Positions 1 through 5,420 of a stretch of 6,617 nucleotides of DNA are shown piece by piece (position 1 is the first letter of the stretch; the number at the start of each line of letters is the position of its first letter). This stretch comes from an uncultured Clostridia bacterium (lineage in GTDB: Bacteria > Bacillota > Clostridia > TANB77 > RGIG9151), in NCBI GenBank assembly GCA_934500865.1, contig CAKSUD010000078.1:1-6617 (forward strand), read 5' to 3'. The notes beneath the pieces were generated by a model. The model ran no database searches. It was not told where the DNA came from and was given only the letters and a program-made list of their open reading frames with translations. The position numbers and the translations under genes are program-made.

Positions 1-74
1 CTCGTTAGCTCAGTCGGTAGAGCATTCGGCTGTTAACCGAAGGGTCGTAAGTTCGAGTCTTACACGAGGAGCCA
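1..74 (+). tRNA. tRNA-Asn (anticodon GUU), 5' end cut by the window edge
   Basis: A cloverleaf can be drawn base by base. The D stem is 8-11 with 20-23. The anticodon stem is 25-29 (TTCGG) with 37-41 (CCGAA), closing loop CTGTTAA with anticodon GTT at 32-34. The T stem is 47-51 with 59-63 around loop TTCGAGT. The 3' acceptor strand ACGAGGA (64-70) needs TCCTCGT at the 5' end; only its last five bases are present, so two bases lie outside the window. The discriminator G is at 71 and CCA is encoded at 72-74. The tRNA decodes asparagine AAC/AAU codons. Its promoter is outside the window. Confidence 0.97.
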
Positions 75-107
75 AAAGTACATCATGATTAAGTGATGTA
101 CTTTTTT
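74..107 (+). terminator. Intrinsic terminator of the tRNA-Asn transcript
   Basis: AAAAGTACATCA (74-85) is perfectly complementary to TGATGTACTTTT (94-105) around an 8-nt loop, and a run of T occupies 102-107. The stem starts on the final A of the tRNA CCA, so the transcript ends almost directly after the tRNA. Confidence 0.92.
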
Positions 108-350
108 GTTGCCCTGAGGTTAACAGCCGAGGCTGTTCAACAACGGAACATAGTGATTGTAGTCAAAACAAGTTTTGAACAATCACTTGTTTCGTATAAG
201 TTCGACTTGTCAAATTAAAATTTGAAGTCTCACTTATGCTTTGAGCCTGACCGCGCCCGGTGGGCGAAGCAGGGAAGGCGAAAAGGTGCTGTAACAGGGA
301 GTTCAGCGAACGGTGAGGGGCGTAGTGTTTGAACGAAGGTCAATTTTTTT
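108..350. other. Element A: hairpin-dense non-coding region with GC-rich 3' half
   Basis: No coding region is apparent. Readable stems are: TTGTTG (106-111) with CAACAA (138-143), stacked on AACAGCC (122-128) with GGCTGTT (131-137); AGTGATTGT (152-160) with ACAATCACT (179-187), continued after a 2-nt bulge by 163-169 with 172-178; ATAAGT (196-201) with ACTTAT (232-237), then 204-208 with 225-229, a 2-nt bulge (209-210), then CAAATT (211-216) with AATTTG (219-224); and CGCCC (254-258) with GGGCG (262-266). TGACC (248-252) can pair with GGTCA (338-342) and close the GC-rich part. Bases 251-330 are about 62% G+C, far above the surroundings. The element ends in T7 (344-350). It could be a structured RNA, a dispersed repeat or a decayed mobile element. 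It does not match RNase P, SRP RNA or tmRNA as I know their cores. Confidence 0.6.
329..350 (+). terminator. Weak terminator-like end of element A
   Basis: TTGA (329-332) pairs with TCAA (340-343), with an A-G mismatch and a C-G pair inside and loop GAA. T7 follows directly. The same 15-nt hairpin occurs at 5117-5131 in element B with 14 of 15 bases identical and without the mismatch. Confidence 0.4.
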
Positions 351-357
351 TACTTTA

Positions 358-386
358 TTGACAATATATCATTTAAAGCATATAAT
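358..386 (+). promoter_or_regulatory. Consensus sigma-70-type promoter of the toxin-antitoxin operon
   Basis: TTGACA (358-363) and TATAAT (381-386) are both perfect consensus hexamers with a 17-bp spacer. Transcription would start near 393, giving a leader of about 30 nt. A 10-bp direct repeat, AATATATCAT, lies at 363-372 and 384-393, two helical turns apart, covering the spacer and the -10/start region. This is a plausible operator for the HigA-like antitoxin; that role is inference. Confidence 0.88.
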
Positions 387-406
387 ATATCATATAAGAT
401 ATACGA

Positions 407-412
407 AGGAGG
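407..412 (+). promoter_or_regulatory. Ribosome binding site that fixes the TTG start of the toxin
   Basis: AGGAGG ends 9 nt before the TTG at 422. No in-frame ATG lies closer, so TTG is the supported start. Confidence 0.85.
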
Positions 413-421
413 AACTTCAAC

Positions 422-769
422 TTGTTTGAGCTAGAATACTACGAGACTGATAATGGAAAAATACCTGTATATGATTTTATAAATAACTTGCCAATGAAAA
501 TAAGAGTAAAAGCATTTGCAAGTTTAAAAATATTAAGTGAATATGGGAATAATTTAAGAGAACCATATTCAAAATATTTAGATAAAGGAATATTTGAATT
601 ACGAATAAAATTTTCAACTGATATAACAAGAATATTTTATTTCTTTATCAAAGATAATAAAATTATACTAACTAATGGATATATCAAAAAGCAAAATAAG
701 TTAGACAGTAATGAGTTTAGTAAGGCAGTAAAATATAAAGAAGATTATGAAAGGAGAGAGAAGAAATGA
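422..769 (+). CDS. higB: HigB-like toxin (RelE/ParE superfamily, phage Gp49-like family)
   Basis: A 115-residue protein with the usual length and layout of the Gp49/HigB branch of RelE/ParE toxins. It has an N-terminal strand and helix segment ending in YDFINNLP (about 17-24), a helix around 26-41, the core K-L-D-K-G-I-F-E-L-R (about 51-61), then the strand pair TRIFYFF (69-75) and IILTNGYIKK (81-90), and a basic C-terminal helix. Family members are ribosome-dependent mRNA interferases that inhibit translation until bound by the antitoxin; that activity is inferred from the family. It starts at TTG, has AGGAGG 9 nt upstream, sits behind a consensus promoter and overlaps the antitoxin gene by 4 nt (ATGA). 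Toxin-first order is typical of higBA. The exact subfamily is less certain than the RelE-fold call. Confidence 0.88.
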   Translation: MFELEYYETDNGKIPVYDFINNLPMKIRVKAFASLKILSEYGNNLREPYSKYLDKGIFELRIKFSTDITRIFYFFIKDNKIILTNGYIKKQNKLDSNEFSKAVKYKEDYERREKK

Positions 770-1035
770 ATTTTGAAAAACATTTAGAAGAACAATTAAA
801 AGATGAAGAATTCAAAAAAGAATGGGAAGATTTACAGCCTGAATATTCAATAATAGATTCTTTAATCAAAGCAAGATTAGAACAAGGAATTACACAAAAA
901 CAACTCTCTGAAATGACAGGAATACAACAATCTAATATAAGTAGACTAGAAAGTGGAAATTATAATCCAACAATTAATTTTTTAAAAAGAATAGCTAAGG
1001 CTTTAGGTAAAGAATTATATGTAGAATTCAAGTAA
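766..1035 (+). CDS. higA: HigA-like antitoxin, XRE-family helix-turn-helix protein
   Basis: An 89-residue protein. An acidic and basic N-terminal segment (1-30) is followed by a Cro/C1-type helix-turn-helix: IDSLIKARLEQGITQKQLSE (about 30-49), TGIQQSNISRLESG (51-64) and NPTINFLKRIAKALG (67-81). The R-L-E-S-G turn and the L-x-x-I-A-x-A-L-G helix are hallmarks of the family. The start ATG at 766 overlaps the toxin stop (ATGA), and AAGGAG at 751-756 sits 9 nt upstream, so the two are translationally coupled. Family members neutralise the toxin and repress their own promoter. The direct repeat across the 358-386 promoter is a candidate site. A candidate terminator follows at 1097-1130. Confidence 0.9.
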   Translation: MNFEKHLEEQLKDEEFKKEWEDLQPEYSIIDSLIKARLEQGITQKQLSEMTGIQQSNISRLESGNYNPTINFLKRIAKALGKELYVEFK

Positions 1036-1096
1036 AATGGCTGTAAATATGATGAATAGCGAAATGAAATGGTATCTATTTCGTTCGGAAGAGCTA

Positions 1097-1130
1097 AAAT
1101 AAGACATACAAACGTGTATCTTATTTATTT
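1097..1130 (+). terminator. Candidate terminator after the toxin-antitoxin module
   Basis: AAATAAG (1097-1103) pairs with CTTATTT (1120-1126), and ATACA (1106-1110) with TGTAT (1115-1119). There is a 2-nt bulge at 1104-1105 and loop AACG. The tail after 1120 is T-rich but interrupted by A, so termination may be partial. Just upstream, CGAAAT (1060-1065) and ATTTCG (1078-1083) can form a weaker stem. Confidence 0.6.
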
Positions 1131-1154
1131 TAAATAATTGAGTAAAAACTAAAG

Positions 1155-1182
1155 TTGTGATATTATTTTTTTATAATATAGA
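1155..1182 (+). promoter_or_regulatory. Possible promoter for the acetyltransferase-cca operon
   Basis: TTGTGA (1155-1160) and TATAGA (1177-1182) are separated by 16 bp. A better -10, TATAAT (1172-1177), overlaps but lacks a good -35 at standard distance. TTGTGAT recurs at 1216-1222 ahead of another TATAAT (1228-1233), again with non-standard spacing. A promoter is expected in this 217-nt gap because of the upstream terminator, but its exact position is not settled. Confidence 0.35.
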
Positions 1183-1252
1183 AAACAAAGTTATAAACGA
1201 TATAGTATTTGTTAATTGTGATGAACTTATAATAAGAGCATAGAGGTAAATT

Positions 1253-1699
1253 ATGAAAATTTTTGAGGTAAAAGATAGAACGGAGTATTTAATAAATAGC
1301 TTATTAGAAGTATGGGAAGATTCAGTAAGAGCAACACACTTATTTTTATCAGATTTAGAAATAAAGAAGATAAAAGAGTATGTTCCACAAGCATTAAACT
1401 TGGTAGAACATTTGATAATTATAGAAAATGGAAATGATATTCCTATTGCTTTTATGGGAATAGATGGGTTAAGGCTTGAAATGCTATTTGTAAAAAATAG
1501 TGAAAGAGGAAAAGGGCTAGGGAAACAATTACTAAACTACGGAATAGAGAATTATAATGTTAACGAACTGACTGTAAATGAACAAAATCTTAATGCAAAA
1601 GTTTTTTATGAACATATGGGATTTATAACATATAAAAGAACTAAACTAGATGAACAAGGAAATCCTTATCCGCTTTTATATATGAGACTAGAAAAATAA
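1253..1699 (+). CDS. GNAT-family N-acetyltransferase, YjaB-like
   Basis: A 148-residue protein that transfers an acetyl group from acetyl-CoA to an amine. It resembles Escherichia coli YjaB along its length, from recalled sequence: W-E-D-S-V-R-A-T-H-L-F-L-S near the N terminus (21-33), M-L-F-V (77-80) leading into the acetyl-CoA pyrophosphate loop R-G-K-G-L-G (85-90), V-N-E-Q-N (108-112), F-Y-E-H-M-G-F (118-124) and the C-terminal G-N-P-Y-P-L-L (136-142). The natural acceptor is unknown; in this subfamily it is a protein lysine or small amine at best by inference. It starts at ATG, with AGAGG (1242-1246) 6 nt upstream. cca starts 50 nt after its stop with no terminator between, so cotranscription with cca is likely. 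Confidence 0.88.
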   Translation: MKIFEVKDRTEYLINSLLEVWEDSVRATHLFLSDLEIKKIKEYVPQALNLVEHLIIIENGNDIPIAFMGIDGLRLEMLFVKNSERGKGLGKQLLNYGIENYNVNELTVNEQNLNAKVFYEHMGFITYKRTKLDEQGNPYPLLYMRLEK

Positions 1700-1731
1700 A
1701 TTACGGTGTTTGTGATATATACGAATAAAAC

Positions 1732-1740
1732 AGGAAAGGA
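1732..1740 (+). promoter_or_regulatory. Ribosome binding site that fixes the TTG start of cca
   Basis: AGGAAAGGA ends 9 nt before TTG at 1750. No ATG in this frame precedes the nucleotidyltransferase signature. The TTG and the codons after it are conserved in the broken copy at 5271. Confidence 0.7.
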
Positions 1741-1749
1741 AAAAGAGAG

Positions 1750-3003
1750 TTGAATGATATAATTGAAATCGCAAAGATAATAAAATCGAATGGTGGAAAT
1801 TTATATTTAGTTGGTGGAGCTATTCGTGACAAATTACTTGGAATATCTAATCATGATGAGGATTACTGCGTGACTGGGTTATCTTTTGATGAATTTAGCC
1901 GGCTTTTTCCGGAAGCTTTCGTAAGGGGCAAGGATTTTCCAGTCTTTTCGATAGGCAATATGGAGTTTGCTATTGCCAGAAAAGAAAGAAAAATCGGAAT
2001 TGGGCATAATAATTTTGAAATTGAAGTAGATAAAAAGATAACAATCGAGGAAGATTTAGCACGTAGAGACATTACTATAAATGCTATTGCAAGAGAAGTT
2101 TTAACTGGAAAAATTATAGATCCATTTAACGGAGAAAAAGATTTAAAAAATAATGTTATTAGAGCAGTTAGTAATCATTTTGCCGAAGACCCATTAAGAG
2201 CATATAGAGTTGCAAGATTTGCTAGTCAATTTAATTTTGACGTGGAAGATAACACTATAAAAATGATAACCTCGTTAAAGAATGAATTATCTAGCTTGTC
2301 TGTTGAAAGAGTATATAATGAATTTAGTAAAGCACTGCTAACGAATAACCCGACTGTATTTTTTGAAGTTTTAAGAAAAGCCAATGTCTTAGAGGTTCAT
2401 TTTAAGGAAATATATGATTTGATAGGTGCAGAGCAACCAGTAAAATACCATCCGGAAGGTGATAGCTATAATCATACTATGCTCGTTTTGGATAAAGTTA
2501 CGAATGCTACAACTAATCTAGAATCTGAACGGAAATTAGAGGTACGTTTTGCGGCATTAGTGCATGACTTAGGAAAAGGTACAACACCTAAAGAAGAGTA
2601 TCCTCATCATATAGGACACGAAAAACGTGGAGTAGGATTAGTAAAAAATATCGGAAAAAGACTAAAACTACCTACAAGACTTATCAAATGTGGCATAACT
2701 TCATGCTTAGAGCATATGAGAGGCGGAGTTTTTGATAAAATGACTTTGGCTAAAAAAGTTAGCTTTATAGAACGGGTTAATAGTACTATTTTAGGTTTAG
2801 ATGGATTACAACTTATTGTGGATGCAGATGATATGCTAAAAAACGGCACTCTGAATCAATTTGCGGAATTGGGACACGAAGTTATAAATTGTGTTAACGG
2901 TAATGAAATAATGAAGAATTACGAAATTACTGAAGGTAGAGAAGTAGCATGTAAAATGCATGAAGCTCGTGTGATGTATTTAAGAGGTATTAATACGAAG
3001 TGA
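1750..3003 (+). CDS. cca: CCA-adding tRNA nucleotidyltransferase with C-terminal HD domain
   Basis: A 417-residue enzyme that adds or repairs the 3' CCA of tRNAs from CTP and ATP. It is of the bacterial (class II, poly(A) polymerase-like) type. Motif A is VGGAIRDKLLG (21-31), followed by D-E-D (36-38), the metal-binding carboxylates. Motif B/D region EEDLARRDITINAIA (101-115) includes RRD, used for nucleotide choice. EDPLRAYRVARF (146-157) and ERVYNEFSKAL (186-196) complete the head and neck. An HD phosphohydrolase domain follows: H242 in YNHTML, VHDLGKG (271-277), HHIGH (286-290) and D360 in VDADD. This layout matches E. coli Cca, with about 18 extra N-terminal residues. It starts at TTG. 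The stop TGA (3001-3003) lies 11 nt before the next gene's ATG. The tRNA-Asn in this window already encodes CCA, so repair is the likely role for it. Confidence 0.95.
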   Translation: MNDIIEIAKIIKSNGGNLYLVGGAIRDKLLGISNHDEDYCVTGLSFDEFSRLFPEAFVRGKDFPVFSIGNMEFAIARKERKIGIGHNNFEIEVDKKITIEEDLARRDITINAIAREVLTGKIIDPFNGEKDLKNNVIRAVSNHFAEDPLRAYRVARFASQFNFDVEDNTIKMITSLKNELSSLSVERVYNEFSKALLTNNPTVFFEVLRKANVLEVHFKEIYDLIGAEQPVKYHPEGDSYNHTMLVLDKVTNATTNLESERKLEVRFAALVHDLGKGTTPKEEYPHHIGHEKRGVGLVKNIGKRLKLPTRLIKCGITSCLEHMRGGVFDKMTLAKKVSFIERVNSTILGLDGLQLIVDADDMLKNGTLNQFAELGHEVINCVNGNEIMKNYEITEGREVACKMHEARVMYLRGINTK

Positions 3004-3006
3004 GGG
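3002..3006 (+). promoter_or_regulatory. Ribosome binding site supporting the ATG start at 3015
   Basis: GAGGG overlaps the cca stop and ends 8 nt before ATG 3015. A GTG at 3000 is in the same frame, but in copy 2 the matching GTG (5407) runs into a stop after four further codons. Copy 2 has GGAGG followed by AAATAAA and ATG at the matching place, so the ATG is preferred. Confidence 0.75.
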
Positions 3007-3014
3007 AAATAAAT

Positions 3015-4877
3015 ATGATTAATGGGAGATATAATGGAGTAATAATAAAAAGGAAAACTACTACTTTAGATTTAACTATACGAGGTGGCATAATAACTAG
3101 AGATATAAAATTTCACATAGATTTAGATAATATATGCATAAACAACAAAAAATATAAAATATCAGAGTTAAAAACAATGTATATTAGGTACGTGTCAACT
3201 GTACCGAATTTAGAAATTGTAATGAGTTCTACCTTTAAAAGGGTTTCAATTGCTTTAACGGATTGCTCAGAACAAAATATTAATAATATTGGAAAGCTTT
3301 TCGATTATTTTATATTTTCTGATGAAAAAAGTTTAACTAGATTACAATCTGATTTATATATTCCAATGCTTTCAAATTCAATTGAATTTGATGATACAAA
3401 AAAATATGAATATACAGATACCATTACAGGTGAATATGATGCGTCTATAATATTAAATGATAAGTACAGATTATATAAGATATTGCCCAAAGAATATAAA
3501 AACGAATATTCTGGAAAAAAGTATCTGGTATATGAAAGTAAATTGGTAAATGATAGTTATATTGAAATATGGGAAGATTATAAAAATTATGTTGAAGTAC
3601 ATGACAAAAATATTAAACGAAGTAAAGTTAAGATAGCGACAGTGATAGCAATAATAGCAATACTTCTACTTTTTTGTGTATTTAAGGTGATAGAAGGAGT
3701 ATATGGTATTAGCGGGTTGTCCCCTATTTATATGGTTATAATTGCAAATATTTATGCACCAATACATCTTGGCATATTATTGGGACTTTTTGTAATATTT
3801 GATTTTAAGGCGTCAAGATATGAAATATCTCTACGTCAAGCTAAGGAATTGATGTGGATGGGATTTTTATTCATATTGGCTATTATACTTCCTTTTCCAA
3901 TTTTCCCTGGGTTTTTGACTTTTTTCCCAATTCCTTTATACGTAGCGTCGGTAATAGCTTTGGCAATTATACTAATAATCAAGCATAGTAGAATTAAAAA
4001 ATTTTTTTTGACCGTGCTAGCATTTTTTGTAGGATTTAATTTATGTGTATTTTTCTATGACTTAGTGGTACCAAATTACAGGTATAAAGAAGTAATGGTT
4101 AAAAATGAAAAGCCTTCAATGGTAGAGTATAAATATTTTATTTTAAAAGATATGATAACAAAGAAAACTAGTAATGGTGTTTTAACCATGGCGGATTCTA
4201 GCTATGTGAGATATAAAGATGGAGAAGAATTATATTGTTCAAAAGAAGATGAAAAACTAGTAAATATACTAAGTGAATTAATGAAATATGAAAACGATGT
4301 TAAGATTGAGTATTATTGTAATAGTGGAATGATAAAAAGCATTGATGGAGTAGAAAAGAGGGATTATGCGGAAATAAAGGCAGTAGAGCTAGAAAGAATA
4401 AAAAATGAAGAGAAAAAGAAGAAATTAGAGGAGGAAGAAAAGAAATTAAAGGAGATAAGGGATAAAGCAAATTCAAGATATAAAATAATGTCAAATGCAA
4501 TTGGGAAACGAGAGGAGGAGGTAAAAAAAGAATTAGATGAAAAAAGCATTACGGATTGCTCTGTTCAATATATAAGCTCAAAAAGATTTGATATTGGAAC
4601 TGTTGCATTTGCTAGAATTGTGAAACCATACATATATTATGTGGTAAAAGATGATAATAAAGAAGACATGGTAAAAAGACCTAGTTTTTCTAATAATGCT
4701 ACAAAGGACGAAGTGATACAGACATTAGAAGCTAATGGTTTGGAGTATAAATTTGAATATGTAAAGAGTGATTTTGAAAACCAAATCGGAAAGTTGTGGA
4801 CTATTACTTATGGTGGAAAGGCGGAAGATGATATGCTGCCGAAAGGAAATATAGTTTATTTTACGGTGTATGAATAA
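3015..4877 (+). CDS. Membrane protein of unknown function with two C-terminal PASTA-like repeats
   Basis: I do not recognise the family. From ATG 3015 it has 620 residues. Residues 1-200 are soluble; about 10-100 are strand-rich, ending in a helix, and could be a PH-like fold (weak inference). Five probable membrane segments follow at about 206-226, 238-262, 280-300, 303-323 and 331-351. Positive charges before the first (KRSK) and in the 2-3 and 4-5 loops (KASR, KHSRIKK) predict a cytoplasmic N terminus and an external C terminus. Outside lie a linker, a Lys/Glu-rich coiled coil (about 450-485) and two PASTA-like modules (about 496-545 and 556-620; the second has T-K-D-E-V-I-Q-T-L-E-A-N-G-L, a central G-K-L-W-T-I-T strand and final P-K-G-N-I-V-Y-F-T-V). 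PASTA domains bind muropeptides or beta-lactams in kinases and PBPs; binding here is inference. It follows cca by 11 nt and is partly duplicated at 5421. Confidence 0.85.
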   Translation: MINGRYNGVIIKRKTTTLDLTIRGGIITRDIKFHIDLDNICINNKKYKISELKTMYIRYVSTVPNLEIVMSSTFKRVSIALTDCSEQNINNIGKLFDYFIFSDEKSLTRLQSDLYIPMLSNSIEFDDTKKYEYTDTITGEYDASIILNDKYRLYKILPKEYKNEYSGKKYLVYESKLVNDSYIEIWEDYKNYVEVHDKNIKRSKVKIATVIAIIAILLLFCVFKVIEGVYGISGLSPIYMVIIANIYAPIHLGILLGLFVIFDFKASRYEISLRQAKELMWMGFLFILAIILPFPIFPGFLTFFPIPLYVASVIALAIILIIKHSRIKKFFLTVLAFFVGFNLCVFFYDLVVPNYRYKEVMVKNEKPSMVEYKYFILKDMITKKTSNGVLTMADSSYVRYKDGEELYCSKEDEKLVNILSELMKYENDVKIEYYCNSGMIKSIDGVEKRDYAEIKAVELERIKNEEKKKKLEEEEKKLKEIRDKANSRYKIMSNAIGKREEEVKKELDEKSITDCSVQYISSKRFDIGTVAFARIVKPYIYYVVKDDNKEDMVKRPSFSNNATKDEVIQTLEANGLEYKFEYVKSDFENQIGKLWTITYGGKAEDDMLPKGNIVYFTVYE

Positions 4878-4888
4878 ATTAGAAGAGT

Positions 4889-4923
4889 AAAGATTACAGT
4901 TTTGTAGTCTTTATTTTTATTTT
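4889..4923 (+). terminator. Intrinsic terminator of the acetyltransferase-cca-membrane protein operon
   Basis: AAAGATTACA (4889-4898) pairs with TGTAGTCTTT (4903-4912) over 10 positions with one G-T wobble and loop GTTT. A T-rich tail runs from 4910 to 4923. It begins 11 nt after the stop codon. Confidence 0.88.
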
Positions 4924-5160
4924 CTAGGAAAGTTCGAGCTATGAGTTAAAACCTTAACTTAGTGCAACTCCAGTCTAATTAAAATTTAGCTGATGGAATC
5001 AGCGTTAAAAATTTTAATTAGTAGCTCGAACGACCGCCAGAAAACAAAAGTGTTTGTCTAAATCTTTGATTTAGCAACAAACAGTTTCACAGAGTGCAAA
5101 AAGTTCATTGATGTTGTTGACCGAAGGTCAACATGGCGTGGACTTTAGTCCACTTTTTTT
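4924..5160. other. Element B: hairpin-dense non-coding region with a three-way junction fold
   Basis: No gene is apparent between the terminator and copy 2. Stem P1 is GTTCGAGCTA (4932-4941) with TAGCTCGAAC (5022-5031), a perfect 10 bp. Inside it are P2, AGTTAA (4944-4949) with TTAACT (4954-4959), and P3, CTAATTAAAATTT (4975-4987) with AAATTTTAATTAG (5009-5021), a perfect 13 bp abutting P1. P3 is capped by GCTGAT (4989-4994) with ATCAGC (4998-5003). Then come TGTTTGT+CTAAATC (5051-5064) with GATTTAG (5068-5074) and ACAAACA (5077-5083) across a 2-nt bulge; TTTCAC (5085-5090) with GTG/AAA (5094-5100); TGTTGACC (5115-5122) with GGTCAACA (5126-5133); and the terminator. Nearly every base can pair. 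Length and position (behind a terminator, ending in T7) match element A. No convincing promoter is visible inside. Confidence 0.65.
5138..5160 (+). terminator. Strong intrinsic terminator ending element B
   Basis: GTGGACT (5138-5144) is complementary to AGTCCAC (5147-5153) around TT (in practice 6 bp with a 4-nt loop). T7 follows at 5154-5160. No gene lies between this and the previous terminator, so it either ends a short RNA from element B or backs up the operon terminator. Confidence 0.85.
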
Positions 5161-5177
5161 ATGTACAAAGTATTTAT

Positions 5178-5216
5178 AGATAATAGCTATCTTTTATAAA
5201 TTTATTATTATATAAT
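5178..5216 (+). promoter_or_regulatory. Possible promoter region of the second membrane protein gene
   Basis: A consensus -10 TATAAT is at 5211-5216, but the -35 region at 17 bp (5188-5193, TATCTT) is poor. The inverted repeat AGATA (5178-5182) / TATCT (5188-5192) covers that -35 position and could bind a regulator. A terminator lies just upstream, so copy 2 needs its own promoter. An orphan AAGGAGGG at 5231-5238 has no start codon at useful distance. Confidence 0.4.
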
Positions 5217-5270
5217 GAAGTGTAAAAAAATAAGGAGGGCTTAAGGATAGAAAAGAGATAGAATAAAAAG

Positions 5271-5410
5271 TTGAATTATATAATTGAAATTGCAAAGATA
5301 AAAAATCAAATGGTGGAAACTTATATTACGGGATTACCTAAGGCAGGGGAGTTGCAGGTAAGATGAATTAAGCTCGTGTGATGTATTTAAGAGGTGTTAA
5401 TACGAAGTGG
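5271..5410 (+). pseudogene. Remnant of cca: both ends fused by an internal deletion
   Basis: Bases 5271-5327 match the cca start (1750-1807), including the TTG start and the N-x-I-I-E-I-A-K-I residues, with one base lost near 5300 that shifts the frame. At ATT (5325-5327) the match jumps to the cca 3' end: 5328-5410 align with 2921-3003, including A-R-V-M-Y-L-R-G. About 1.1 kb (around 1808-2920 of copy 1) is missing, removing all catalytic motifs. The original stop TGA reads TGG here. From the TTG, translation would stop after 31 codons at TGA 5364-5366. The remnant cannot make a CCA enzyme. It shows that cca and the membrane gene were duplicated together. Confidence 0.92.
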
Positions 5411-5420
5411 AGGAAATAAA

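Larger units (their letters stand above)
1750..4877 (+). repeat. Tandem duplication, copy 1 (complete cca plus membrane protein gene)
   Basis: This segment is paralogous to 5271-6617. Homology is seen at the first ~58 nt of cca, the last ~80 nt of cca, and the following membrane protein gene for as far as the window runs. Weak similarity may extend about 20 nt upstream of the cca start (purine-rich stretch). Confidence 0.93.

Noticed and set aside
1..107. tRNA-Asn as the attachment site of an integrated element.
   Set aside because: The tRNA is followed by its own terminator, and no integrase gene or repeated tRNA 3' end is seen in the window.
251..330. RNase P, SRP RNA or tmRNA in the GC-rich part of element A.
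   Set aside because: The GAAAAGGTGC stretch recalls RNase P RNA, but the conserved GAGGAAAGTCC and ACAGAA cores are absent and the region is too short; the SRP tetraloop domain and the tmRNA tag frame are also absent.
1863..2849. Minus-strand frames at 1863-2072 and 2607-2849.
   Set aside because: They are antisense to the catalytic and HD domains of cca, with no independent support.
3305..3490. Minus-strand 61-codon frame that also occurs at 5723-5908 with a very similar protein.
   Set aside because: Its conservation is explained by the conserved sense-strand membrane protein genes in both copies; it has no ribosome binding site of its own that I can see.
4510..4523. Strong Shine-Dalgarno-like GAGGAGGAGG inside the membrane protein gene, suggesting an internal start.
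   Set aside because: It encodes Glu residues of the charged segment, and the ATG that follows is out of frame with the protein.
4300..4549. Two overlapping minus-strand frames rich in Ser and Phe.
   Set aside because: They are the mirror of the Lys/Glu-rich coiled-coil coding region; low-complexity A/G codons give stop-free antisense frames.
4932..5031. Integron attC site or IS200/IS605 end for the large stem in element B.
   Set aside because: The arm order is the reverse of attC (GTT...AAC instead of AAC...GTT), and no integrase or transposase is in the window.
5215..5244. Nine-codon frame starting in the -10 region and running through AAGGAGGG.
   Set aside because: It has no ribosome binding site, overlaps the likely promoter and is too short to support.
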